From assembly GCA_947494675.1 (NCBI GenBank), contig CANLVP010000001.1, forward strand, positions 1,562,001 through 1,626,000: a stretch of 64,000 nt of DNA. The letters are read 5' to 3'. Each line of letters starts with the position of its first letter. Within the stretch, counting starts at the first letter, position 1. Source of the stretch: an uncultured Paracoccaceae bacterium (lineage in GTDB: Bacteria > Pseudomonadota > Alphaproteobacteria > Rhodobacterales > Rhodobacteraceae). Made by a program: the position numbers and the translations under genes. Below, piece by piece: positions 34,074 to 42,210 of this stretch. Below the pieces are notes generated by a model. It was given only the letters and a program-made list of their open reading frames with translations, was not told the origin of the DNA and ran no database searches.

Positions 34074-34544
34074 TCAGGCGGTCGCATCCGTATTGCGTTC
34101 AAGTGCCTTGGCAAGTTGAAATCCAATGCGCGTCGGCTCTTCATGCGCGGCCTGCTTTGGTGCGGCAACAAGCATCACGTTCAACTGGGTGACATGCTGC
34201 ACCAATTGCGTGCGCGCGCCGCGATCAGTGCGGCCATAAAAGGTAATCAGATCGGGATCAAAATACCCTAAACCCTCAATCGTAATCAGCCCGCCTTCGC
34301 CACCGACAAGGCCCATGCCCACCTCATGATCGCTATCCAGACCCTCTTCAAAGTTGCGGATGTAGTTGATCAGCCGCTCATAGGCCCATTGCGCCGGGCT
34401 CTTGCCCTTGGGCGATTCTTGCAATGCAGGCGGCAGCGACAGTGGTGTCTGCACCGGCCCGCAATGCACCTCTTGCGTGCTGGGGATCGCCGCGTTCTCA
34501 ACGATCTCCGCACTTGTGTCGATCGTGTTCATGGAATTGGTCAT
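34074..34544 (-). CDS. DUF6173 family protein
   Basis: A 156-residue soluble protein. The core SPAQWAYERLINYIRNFE, LDSDHEVGMGLVG and GYFDPDLITFYG matches the DUF6173 pattern; function unknown. The N-terminal 50 residues are low-complexity. Its ATG overlaps the stop of the Lrp-family regulator by four bases, so it is the second gene of that operon and probably shares its control. Confidence 0.75.
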   Translation of the reverse strand: MTNSMNTIDTSAEIVENAAIPSTQEVHCGPVQTPLSLPPALQESPKGKSPAQWAYERLINYIRNFEEGLDSDHEVGMGLVGGEGGLITIEGLGYFDPDLITFYGRTDRGARTQLVQHVTQLNVMLVAAPKQAAHEEPTRIGFQLAKALERNTDATA

Positions 34545-35002
34545 AGGGGTACCGCCGTTGTTTCCTTGATCTCCTCCATAACGAAACTGGCAGAGATATC
34601 CGATACAGAAATGCGTGAGGTCAGCCGTTTATAAAACGCATCATAGGCCGGAACATCCGCGACCCGCACCCGCAACACATAATCCAGATCGCCGGTCATC
34701 CGGTAGGCCCCCACCACTTCGGGCATCTGCCGTAACACGGCTTGGAATTTCTCGATCCACCCGGCCTCATGCGCGTTTGTTCGGACCAAGACCATGGCCG
34801 TCAGCGGACAACCCACTGCGGCGGCATTCACCAACGCGACCCGCGCGCGGATCACGCCTGCGGCTTCCATCTGCTTGATCCGTCGCCAACAGGCATTGCG
34901 CGACAAGGCCACTTTTGCGCTGATTTCATCCACGCTTAGCGTGGTATCAGATTGTAGCAATCCCAGGATTCTCCGGTCTATTTCATCAATCATCTGATCC
35001 AT
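34541..35002 (-). CDS. Lrp/AsnC family transcriptional regulator
   Basis: A 153-residue regulator with an N-terminal winged helix-turn-helix (LSVDEISAKVALSRNACWRR) and a C-terminal RAM ligand domain (VVGAYRMTGDLDYVLRV). Family members sense amino acids. The open frame runs upstream to 35341, but that part is not protein-like; ATG 35002 is chosen, with 34993 possible because GGA lies before it. A perfect TTGGGAT palindrome starts two bases upstream, so the regulator probably controls itself. Confidence 0.93.
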   Translation of the reverse strand: MDQMIDEIDRRILGLLQSDTTLSVDEISAKVALSRNACWRRIKQMEAAGVIRARVALVNAAAVGCPLTAMVLVRTNAHEAGWIEKFQAVLRQMPEVVGAYRMTGDLDYVLRVRVADVPAYDAFYKRLTSRISVSDISASFVMEEIKETTAVPL

Positions 35003-35004
35003 AG

Positions 35005-35021
35005 TTGGGATGCTATCCCAA
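35005..35021. promoter_or_regulatory. candidate Lrp operator (perfect palindrome)
   Basis: TTGGGAT-GCT-ATCCCAA is a perfect 7+3+7 inverted repeat immediately upstream of the regulator start, where its ribosome-binding site would normally lie. Size and symmetry fit an Lrp/AsnC dimer site. Confidence 0.7.
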
Positions 35022-35045
35022 AAAATCAGCATTTCATAGCCACAT

Positions 35046-35086
35046 TTGGGACCCGGATCACAACTAACGCGCTTACCCTGTCCCAA
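35046..35086. promoter_or_regulatory. second pair of TTGGGA half-sites before the DUF6356 gene
   Basis: TTGGGA at 35046-35051 and TCCCAA at 35081-35086 repeat the half-sites of the palindrome at 35005 in inverted order, inside the 105-bp divergent gap. Lrp octamers wrap several such sites. The link is inference from shared hexamers. Confidence 0.45.
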
Positions 35087-35107
35087 AGCCAAAAAGGAAT
35101 GCCTGAC

Positions 35108-35344
35108 ATGTCTGATACCACCACTCACGCAGCACGCAGCATTGTCGCACGCGTCTTCACTGATCACCCCGCATCGGTTGATGAATCCTATTTCGGGCAC
35201 ATGCGGTTTGCCTTCGGGTTCAGCTTTTGGCTGGCCGTCGCGGCAGGCGCGGCCCTTGTACATGCGCTGATCCCCGCCGTCTGCGAAACAACAGCGAGCC
35301 GTATTCTGGCGCGTTTGAACGCACGTATCGCGGACCGCCACTGA
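35108..35344 (+). CDS. DUF6356 family small membrane protein
   Basis: A 78-residue protein with HPASVDESYFGHMRFAF, then one hydrophobic helix (FWLAVAAGAALVHALIPA) and a basic tail. This matches the DUF6356 pattern; function unknown. ATG 35108 has AAGGA about nine bases upstream; ATG 35099 sits too close to it. Its stop overlaps the amidotransferase start by one base (TGATG). Confidence 0.8.
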   Translation: MSDTTTHAARSIVARVFTDHPASVDESYFGHMRFAFGFSFWLAVAAGAALVHALIPAVCETTASRILARLNARIADRH

Positions 35345-36102
35345 TGTGTCGCATCGCGGCCTATCATGGCCCCTCGATCCCGCTCGAAAACATTGTCACC
35401 GCGCCGCGTCATTCGCTGCTGGAACAAAGCCAACACGCAACCGAAGCCAAGCTGGCCGTCAACGGTGATGGTTTTGGCCTGTCTTGGTATGGTGACGGGC
35501 CGCTGCCAGGGCTGTTCCGCGATGTGCTGCCCGCTTGGGCCGACAGTAATCTGGCGCACCTGTGCCGCATGGTGCACAGCCCGCTGTTTCTGGCGCATAT
35601 CCGGGCCTCCACCGTGGGTGAAACCAGCCGCGTGAATTGTCATCCCTTTGTGCATGGGCGCTGGTCGTTCTGTCACAACGGCCAAATCCCGCATTTCGCA
35701 AGCATCCGTCGCCGGTTGGAAGGGGCGCTTCCCGATGACCTCTACGCTGCCCGGCAAGGCAGCACCGACAGCGAGGTGATCTTTCTGACATTGCTAGCCA
35801 ATGGCCTCGACGATGATCCGCAAGCCGCCCTTTTGGCGACGCTCGATCAGATCGGCCCTGCCGTGGATGCCCCGGTCAAGCTTACCTGCTGCTTCACCGA
35901 TGGAGAGACACTCTACGGTTTTCGTCATGCCTCTTTCGGGTCCGCACCCACGCTTTACCTGTCTGGATCGCTCGACAATGGTGGCCGCGCCATGGCGTCC
36001 GAACCGTTGTGCAGCACCGCCAACCGCTGGACGATGATCCCCGAAAACACGCTGTGCCGTTTGGGTCCAACTGACAGCGCGATGGCCCCCATCGCGGCCT
36101 AG
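35344..36102 (+). CDS. class II glutamine amidotransferase-like protein
   Basis: A 252-residue Ntn-type amidotransferase domain. The nucleophile is the Cys directly after the initiator Met (MCRIAAYHG); NGDGFGLSWYG, ASTVGETSRVNCHPF and FCHNGQIPHF are the glutamine-binding segments. No second synthase domain is present, as in the EgtC/YafJ group. The start at 35344 is fixed by the need for Cys2. It is coupled to the DUF6356 gene, may be under the divergent Lrp regulator, and overlaps the convergent HD-GYP gene by four bases. Confidence 0.9.
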   Translation: MCRIAAYHGPSIPLENIVTAPRHSLLEQSQHATEAKLAVNGDGFGLSWYGDGPLPGLFRDVLPAWADSNLAHLCRMVHSPLFLAHIRASTVGETSRVNCHPFVHGRWSFCHNGQIPHFASIRRRLEGALPDDLYAARQGSTDSEVIFLTLLANGLDDDPQAALLATLDQIGPAVDAPVKLTCCFTDGETLYGFRHASFGSAPTLYLSGSLDNGGRAMASEPLCSTANRWTMIPENTLCRLGPTDSAMAPIAA

Positions 36103-37484
36103 TGGCTCGTTTTGCCGAACCGTGACATGCCCACTTCAAGCGCGCTCAGACAGTCGGGGTCAAAGGCTGTGCCAACGTCTTCGCGCATGATGCGGAAAGC
36201 CTCTGCAATTGGAATCGCGTCGCGGTAGGGGCGTTTGGCGGACAGCGCATCAAACACATCGGCAACCGACACAATCCGCACCTCTAGGCTGATTTCTTCA
36301 CCGCCCAGACCGAGCGGATAGCCCTTACCGCTCAGCTTTTCGTGGTGCCCATGGGCGATGGGCGCAATGTCGGCAAAGGCATCAATCTGGCTCAGGACAC
36401 GTGCGCCATTTGTTGGATGGTGCCGGATGGACGCCCATTCCGCGTCATCAAGCTTTGCTGGTTTATCAAGCACTTGATTGCTCACCCCCAGCTTGCCCAG
36501 ATCATGCAAAAGCGCGCCGCGCCGCAACCACCGGCGATGCCCATCTGCCAGCCCCATCTCTTCGGCGATCATATCGGTGTAAAGCGTCACACGGCTCGAA
36601 TGATCGGCGGTAAAGGGGCTTTTGGCATCGACCACATCGGAAAAGGCGGCGGCGACATCGTCAAGAAACCGCTCATCTGTCGGCGCCTCATGCAGGGCAG
36701 GGGGCAGTTGAAACACGATGTCCGCAATATGCGGATCGCTCAGATCCGCCCAAAACCCCGCATCCTTGGCCAAACGTTCAAAGGCAGTGACCAGATCAGG
36801 GTCAAACCACCCGCCCGACCTGCGCCGCACCTCTGTCATGGCGGCATCCTTGCCATCACCCTGATGGAAAATGTCCACGACCTGCGCCAGCAGGGCGATA
36901 TTCGCCTCACGCGGGATCGCCTCACCGCGTAGTCCTTCGGGCTTGCCGGACCCGTCCCAATGTTCATCCAGCGCCATGATCCCGGCCTGTACGACCTTGG
37001 AAAAGCGCATCTTGCCAGCAATCTCAGCCCCGCGCTGGCAACGGGTCTCAATCAGTTCCCGCGCGATCTCACCCCCGTTTTGCACGACATTCACAAGGGC
37101 GCGGAACCTTTCCGATAGCCCCGATTCCAACCCCGTCTTGGCGAAAACGAACCGCAAGGCAGATGTCAGCGACCCGTCTACCGTCTTGAAATCATGTTTG
37201 AAACTGATGTCATCGGTCAGATAGAGCGCGCAGACCCGCGCGGCATTGGATGAACACCCCAAGTCCTTGAGCAGCAACATGTAATAAAGATCACTCAGCG
37301 CCGTGCCCGTGATCCCCAATTCCTGCCCCAGCCGCGTCCCAATATAGGCGCAGCGGATGCAATGCCCCGGCGCCTGACCCTCTGTCATGTCAAGCGCATG
37401 GCTGAGCGGCGCCAAAATCTGGCTCATGCGCATGGTCGCAGACGGGCAATTGCGCACGTCACTCAGGAATAGCTGAAACGTCAT
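36099..37484 (-). CDS. tandem HD-GYP phosphohydrolase, first module degenerate
   Basis: A 461-residue protein with two HD-GYP-like modules and no receiver or membrane segment. The C-terminal module is canonical: DHSSRV, LLHDLGKLGVSNQVLDKP, HHPTNGARVL, HGHHEKLSGKGYPLGL, consistent with cyclic-di-GMP hydrolysis. The N-terminal module has the same order but LLKDLGC replaces the metal-binding HD and HWDGSGKPEGL replaces the GYP loop, so it is probably regulatory. It is followed by the MBL gene on the other side of a 24-bp gap upstream. Confidence 0.88.
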   Translation of the reverse strand: MTFQLFLSDVRNCPSATMRMSQILAPLSHALDMTEGQAPGHCIRCAYIGTRLGQELGITGTALSDLYYMLLLKDLGCSSNAARVCALYLTDDISFKHDFKTVDGSLTSALRFVFAKTGLESGLSERFRALVNVVQNGGEIARELIETRCQRGAEIAGKMRFSKVVQAGIMALDEHWDGSGKPEGLRGEAIPREANIALLAQVVDIFHQGDGKDAAMTEVRRRSGGWFDPDLVTAFERLAKDAGFWADLSDPHIADIVFQLPPALHEAPTDERFLDDVAAAFSDVVDAKSPFTADHSSRVTLYTDMIAEEMGLADGHRRWLRRGALLHDLGKLGVSNQVLDKPAKLDDAEWASIRHHPTNGARVLSQIDAFADIAPIAHGHHEKLSGKGYPLGLGGEEISLEVRIVSVADVFDALSAKRPYRDAIPIAEAFRIMREDVGTAFDPDCLSALEVGMSRFGKTSH

Positions 37485-37508
37485 GCGCGCGACGCTAGCG
37501 CAAATTGG

Positions 37509-38579
37509 TTAAGCGCCTGCTACGGCCTGAAAAACATATGCGCCCTCAGGCGTCATCTCGCGTGTCACCTGACCCGATTGGTGCAGGTAGTTCAGATGCG
37601 CCACCGCCTCGACCAATGCCAAACCATATTCGCCGCCGCCAATCTCGCGTTTAAACAGCGGCATAAAGCACTGCCCCGCCGAACGCGGTTCCGCCAAATG
37701 ATCCAGCAACCGCCGCAACGCGCCATGATGGTTTTCGATCATCTGCACCAGCCGCAGCGGTAGCCCCGTAAACGGCACCTTATGCCCCCCAAGGATCAAC
37801 TGATCGTCTTTGGCAAAGGGTTGGAACGCCTCACAAGACGCAATCCATTCGGCCAGCGGATTGGCCTCTGGCTCGGTGGGATAAACCCCGATGTTGGCGC
37901 TGATCGACAAAAGCAGCTGGTCGCCACCAACCACCAAATTGTCATCGCGGCTCCAGAATGTTGCGTGTTCCGGCGCGTGCCCGTCGCCACAGCGCACATC
38001 CCATGACCGGCCACCAAATGTGATCGTGTCGCCGTCTTGCACACGGGTATAGCCCTGCGGAAGCGGGTCCACGCAATCGGCAAAGTTAAAGGGGCGCTCT
38101 TCGGTGCGTTTCGCCAGAACATCTGCATCCATGCCAGCGCGTGTATAAAACGCGATGGCCTCGGCAGAGGGGCGCTGCTGCTCATCGAGCGTCAGCATCC
38201 GCGCAGACAGATATGACGTTCGGGTCGTGACCAGTTCCGCACCCTTTTGCATGAACCAACCCGCGAGGCCGATATGATCAGGGTGATAATGTGTGACGAT
38301 CACGCGGCTAACGGGTTTGCCGCCCAGCGGCCCCGCCAGCAACCTCTCCCAGATCGCCTTTGTCCGCTTGGTCGAAAACCCGGTATCGATGATGGTCCAG
38401 CTATCGCCTTCGTCAAAGGCATAGACATTCACATGATCCAGCGCCATCGGCAGCGGCAGACGCAGCCACAGGACGCCGGGGGCGACGGTCACCGCTTCGC
38501 CTTCAGCGGGGATATTTTCAAAGGGTGTGGTGATGCTACCGGTTGCGCGGATGGTGTTTTGCAAGACGTTCGTTCCCAC
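37509..38579 (-). CDS. MBL-fold metallo-hydrolase
   Basis: A 356-residue metallo-beta-lactamase-fold hydrolase with the metal motif THYHPDHIGLAGW and later CGDGHAPEHATF and LGGHK histidines. A C-terminal winged-helix-like tail (EAVAHLNYLHQSGQVTR) resembles LACTB2-like members. The GTG at 38579 gives a 44-bp overlap with the upstream small gene; a TTG at 38564 is an alternative. It forms an operon with the small gene and the acyl-CoA dehydrogenase. Substrate unknown, possibly a thioester. Confidence 0.88.
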   Translation of the reverse strand: MGTNVLQNTIRATGSITTPFENIPAEGEAVTVAPGVLWLRLPLPMALDHVNVYAFDEGDSWTIIDTGFSTKRTKAIWERLLAGPLGGKPVSRVIVTHYHPDHIGLAGWFMQKGAELVTTRTSYLSARMLTLDEQQRPSAEAIAFYTRAGMDADVLAKRTEERPFNFADCVDPLPQGYTRVQDGDTITFGGRSWDVRCGDGHAPEHATFWSRDDNLVVGGDQLLLSISANIGVYPTEPEANPLAEWIASCEAFQPFAKDDQLILGGHKVPFTGLPLRLVQMIENHHGALRRLLDHLAEPRSAGQCFMPLFKREIGGGEYGLALVEAVAHLNYLHQSGQVTREMTPEGAYVFQAVAGA

Positions 38580-38763
38580 GCTTATAGTTGCCAGTCAGAC
38601 GGGCCATTTCGTCCTGCTGGCCTTGATGGTCGAGCGCACCCATATCGTCAAGGAAGGCCTTGGCCCGGTCACCCCGCAAGCTTGCCGCACGCTTTCCGTC
38701 ATGCGTGATCTCAACCGTGCCGCCCTTGCGGATCTGCCAGACAAACCCGCGAGCCAGGTTCAT
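38536..38763 (-). CDS. small basic protein between acyl-CoA dehydrogenase and MBL genes
   Basis: A 75-residue soluble basic protein (MNLARGFVWQIRKGGTVEIT..., ending NERLAKHHPRNR). It starts by a four-base overlap with the dehydrogenase stop and its 3' end overlaps the hydrolase start, so it is embedded in the operon. I do not know a function. Tight packing on both sides supports it as a real gene. Confidence 0.72.
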   Translation of the reverse strand: MNLARGFVWQIRKGGTVEITHDGKRAASLRGDRAKAFLDDMGALDHQGQQDEMARLTGNYKRGNERLAKHHPRNR

Positions 38764-40460
38764 GCCACAAGATCATCAGCGGTGATCGCCATCAGATCAT
38801 CCGCCCCTTCGCGCACCTGCGCAAGCAGCCCCGCAAATTTTGGCAACATGCTGTTGATATAGAAGGTGGCCAACCGCACGCGCGACGTGTCATCCTTCAT
38901 GGCAGAAGTCAGATGCACATGACCGCCCAGGACACGGGCAAAGGCGCGCAGATATGGCACAGCCCCTGCGAACCGATCCGTCATGTCCTGTTCGACCAGC
39001 CATTCCGTCGTCTCGCGCAATGATTCCGCGGCACCCCAAACGGCCTCTGCCAAATCGGGATGAGACGTCTTGGCAGCCTCAGCGCCCTGTTCGATCTCTT
39101 CGATCAGCCGGAACGCAGCCTCGCCGCCATCCATCATCTTGCGCGCCACAAGGTCCATCGCCTGAATGCCATTGGTGCCTTCGTAAATCGCCGTCACCCG
39201 CACGTCGCGGCTGTATTGCGCCGCACCGGTTTCCTCGACAAAACCCATGCCGCCATGGACCTGCACACCGGCATTCGCCACGGCAATGCCGGTATCGGTG
39301 CCAAACGCCTTGCAAATCGGCGTCAGCAGGGCCGCCCGCGCCGACCACACAGCATCACCCGTCGCTGTCGCCATATCAATCGCGACCGCATTCATCAGCG
39401 CAATCGCCCGCGCGGCATAAACGTCAGCCTTCATCTCGGCCAGCATCCGGCGCACATCGGCATGTTCAATAATCGTGCCCGATCCACCGGCGCGCCCCTG
39501 CTTGCGCTCTTGCGCATAGTGCAGAGCGTGCTGGTAGGCACCCTCTGCCGCGCCCACACCCTGAACACCGACACCCAGACGGGCATTGTTCATCATGGTG
39601 AACATCGCGGCCATCCCGCCATGTTCCGGCCCGACCAGCCAGCCCACAGCCTCATCATATTCCATCACCGCGGTCGGCGACCCATGCAGACCCAGCTTAT
39701 GTTCAAGGCTCACGACCCGCAGGCTATTGCGTGCGCCGGGATTGCCATCTGCGTCCGGGATGAACTTCGGCACCATAAAGAGGCTGATCCCCTTGGTCCC
39801 GGGCACCCCGTCCGGCAACCGCGCCAATACCAGATGACAGGTGTTTTCGACGAAATCAGCATCCGCCCAACTGATATAGATCTTCTGCCCGCTGATCTTG
39901 TAGGTGCCGTCACCGTTTGGCTCGGCCTTACTGCGCAAGGCCCCCACGTCAGACCCGGCCTGCGGCTCGGTCAGGTTCATTGTGCCATGCCATGCGCCCG
40001 AAATCAGCTTGGGCAGATAGAGCGCTTTGATCTGATCGCTTGCGTGGTGTTCCAGCGCCTCAATCTGGCCCTGCGTCATCAACGGGTTGAGTTGCAACGA
40101 AAGGCACGCGCTCGACATCATCTCATTGACCGCTGTGGTCAGCGCCATTGGCAGCCCCATGCCACCCACCTCCGGGCTGGCGCTCATCCCGATCCAACCG
40201 CCCTCGGCAATCGCACGATACCCATCCCCAAAACCGGGTGAGGTGCGCACAACACCGTTCTCCAACACGGCTGGATGCAGGTCGCCCGCACGGTTCAGCG
40301 GGGCCAAAACCTCTTCGCACATCTTACCTGCTTCAGTCAGAATCGCGTCGACCATATCAGGGGTGGCGTCGGCAAATCTGTCGGTTTCGGCCACGGCGGG
40401 AAACCCAGTCACATGATCCAAGAGAAAGCGAAAATCGGCGACAGGTGCACGATACGGCAT
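38760..40460 (-). CDS. acyl-CoA dehydrogenase with C-terminal extension (FadE/DmdC-like)
   Basis: A 566-residue flavoprotein. ATG 40460 begins MPYRAPVADFRFLLDHV, the usual N-terminus of this long subgroup; the frame upstream is not protein-like. NLTEPQAGSDVG, the FAD-binding region and YEGTNGIQAMDLV with the catalytic-base region are recognisable, followed by an extra helical C-terminal domain. Long members include DmdC, which acts on methylmercaptopropionyl-CoA in DMSP degradation, and fatty acyl-CoA enzymes; sequence reading alone cannot choose. Confidence 0.9.
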   Translation of the reverse strand: MPYRAPVADFRFLLDHVTGFPAVAETDRFADATPDMVDAILTEAGKMCEEVLAPLNRAGDLHPAVLENGVVRTSPGFGDGYRAIAEGGWIGMSASPEVGGMGLPMALTTAVNEMMSSACLSLQLNPLMTQGQIEALEHHASDQIKALYLPKLISGAWHGTMNLTEPQAGSDVGALRSKAEPNGDGTYKISGQKIYISWADADFVENTCHLVLARLPDGVPGTKGISLFMVPKFIPDADGNPGARNSLRVVSLEHKLGLHGSPTAVMEYDEAVGWLVGPEHGGMAAMFTMMNNARLGVGVQGVGAAEGAYQHALHYAQERKQGRAGGSGTIIEHADVRRMLAEMKADVYAARAIALMNAVAIDMATATGDAVWSARAALLTPICKAFGTDTGIAVANAGVQVHGGMGFVEETGAAQYSRDVRVTAIYEGTNGIQAMDLVARKMMDGGEAAFRLIEEIEQGAEAAKTSHPDLAEAVWGAAESLRETTEWLVEQDMTDRFAGAVPYLRAFARVLGGHVHLTSAMKDDTSRVRLATFYINSMLPKFAGLLAQVREGADDLMAITADDLVA

Positions 40461-40574
40461 AGGACGTCCTTGGCTTATGCGCGGCTTGGCAAAATGGCGG
40501 GCCGCGGCTATGCATTTGAAATCTTTGGGCCAAGGTATCCGCCTCGCGCCGTCCATCAACCGAAACGCCACGTC

Positions 40575-41507
40575 ATGACTTTGCGACTTGCCCCTGACAC
40601 CGCTGGCCTGAACCATGCTGCCGATCTGTTGCGCGCGGGCAAACTTGTCGCATTCCCCACCGAAACGGTCTACGGCCTTGGCGCGGATGCCTGCAACGAT
40701 GCCGCTGTTGCCGCGATCTACGCAGCAAAAGGGCGGCCCAGCTTTAACCCGCTGATCGTCCATGTGCCTGACCTTGCAACCGCCAAGTGCTACGTGGTTT
40801 TTGACGATGTGGCAGACCGCCTCGCCGCTGCCTTCTGGCCCGGTGCGCTGACGCTCGTGCTGCCGCTCCGCCCCGATGCGGGGATCTCCAAACTTGTGAC
40901 CGCGGGCCTGCCGACCTTAGCGGTGCGCGTGCCAGACCATCCTGTGGGCCAAGGGCTCTTGGCGGCGTTTGACGGGCCCGTGGCCGCACCCTCTGCCAAC
41001 CCCTCTGGCCGCGTCAGCCCAACGACGGCGGATCATGTAGCGGCGGGACTAACGGGTAAAATCGCGGCCGTCGTCGATGGCGGCGGCTGCGGTGTCGGCT
41101 TGGAATCCACCATCCTGTCAACCACACCCCCAACCCTGCTGCGGGCAGGCGGCATCCCGGTTGAGGCGATCTCGGCCTGCCTTGGCACAACGCTCCTGAC
41201 TGACCAAACCCCGGTCAGCCCGTCGGCCCCCGGTCAACTGGCCTCGCACTACGCGCCCATCGGGACCGTGCGGCTCAACGTGTCAGACCCGAGGCCGGGC
41301 GAGACCCTGCTGGGTTTTGGCCCGGTCGAAGCGGCGTTCAACCTCTCGCCATCGGGCGACACGACAGAGGCGGCGGCGAACCTTTTCGCCATGCTCCACG
41401 CGCTTGATGCCCAGGGTGCCAAGCAGATCGCCGTCTCACCGATTCCTGATAGGGGCCTAGGAGCCGCCATCAACGACCGCCTGCGCCGCGCCGCCGCGCC
41501 AAGGTGA
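40575..41507 (+). CDS. tsaC: L-threonylcarbamoyladenylate synthase (Sua5 type)
   Basis: A 310-residue enzyme that makes threonylcarbamoyl-AMP for the t6A37 modification of ANN-decoding tRNAs. The YrdC domain (1-200) shows KLVAFPTETVYGLGADA, KGRPSFNPL and VAAPSANPSGRVSPT; the C-terminal Sua5 domain follows the PGQLASHYAP segment. The open frame extends upstream to 40275 as a shadow of the divergent dehydrogenase; ATG 40575 starts the domain. Confidence 0.94.
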   Translation: MTLRLAPDTAGLNHAADLLRAGKLVAFPTETVYGLGADACNDAAVAAIYAAKGRPSFNPLIVHVPDLATAKCYVVFDDVADRLAAAFWPGALTLVLPLRPDAGISKLVTAGLPTLAVRVPDHPVGQGLLAAFDGPVAAPSANPSGRVSPTTADHVAAGLTGKIAAVVDGGGCGVGLESTILSTTPPTLLRAGGIPVEAISACLGTTLLTDQTPVSPSAPGQLASHYAPIGTVRLNVSDPRPGETLLGFGPVEAAFNLSPSGDTTEAAANLFAMLHALDAQGAKQIAVSPIPDRGLGAAINDRLRRAAAPR

Positions 41508-41598
41508 CGAAACCCAGCTGCGGGCCAGTTTTTGCTTGAGCCTGCGCCGCGAAAAACCCTTACTGTGACCCAGCACCATTTTCGCGCGAGGGACCATT

Positions 41599-42198
41599 TT
41601 GTCATTTATCAACCAAAACGATTTCAACGACCCGCAAAGCCTGATGCGCGCCCGTGGCGTTGACCCGAACCCTGACCGCGCCTTCTCCGACACCGACGGC
41701 AACCCGCTTTTCTACGCCAAAACCGGCGGCATTATGAACCCAAAGCGGCACGAACTGCCGCTTGGCACCGTGCTGTTCCGCTTTGGATCAAGCAAGGCCT
41801 CCGTCCCCGATCTGATGTCCGGATGCTGGTGGATCGAACAGACCGAATTCCGCAAAATGCTGTCCTTTGCCCACCAACATAATCTGCCCGCAGGGGCGGC
41901 GATGCGGCAACTGGCGCTGGTCCCGCCGGAATGGTCCGACATGACCCGCCTTGTCCGCGCCTCAGTGAAAAGAGAGCTGCTGGCCTTTCGCGGTCTGGGC
42001 AATTCCGTCCACATCGATACCGGCGACGGCCTTGGCGTCGTGAACATGCCGCACCAAAACGACAACCCCGCCCGGCGGATGAATCAGCTTTATATCCCCG
42101 GCCTGTGGCAACCGGGTGCGGCCAACGCAGCCCTCAGCTATGGCAGCGATTTCACCTTTTCAGCCGAGGAAAGCATGCGCGGCTTTCTCTACCTCTAG
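41599..42198 (+). CDS. uncharacterised protein
   Basis: A 199-residue soluble protein starting at TTG behind GAGGGA. Features are an N-terminal ARGVDPNPDRAFSDTDGNPLF segment in part, a Trp pair (GCWWIEQTEF), and a C-terminal NQLYIPGLWQPGAAN segment. No signal peptide or membrane helix. It precedes the ureohydrolase gene by 12 bp and is probably co-transcribed. I do not recognise a family. Confidence 0.7.
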   Translation: MSFINQNDFNDPQSLMRARGVDPNPDRAFSDTDGNPLFYAKTGGIMNPKRHELPLGTVLFRFGSSKASVPDLMSGCWWIEQTEFRKMLSFAHQHNLPAGAAMRQLALVPPEWSDMTRLVRASVKRELLAFRGLGNSVHIDTGDGLGVVNMPHQNDNPARRMNQLYIPGLWQPGAANAALSYGSDFTFSAEESMRGFLYL

Positions 42199-42210
42199 GC
42201 AGTTTGACCG

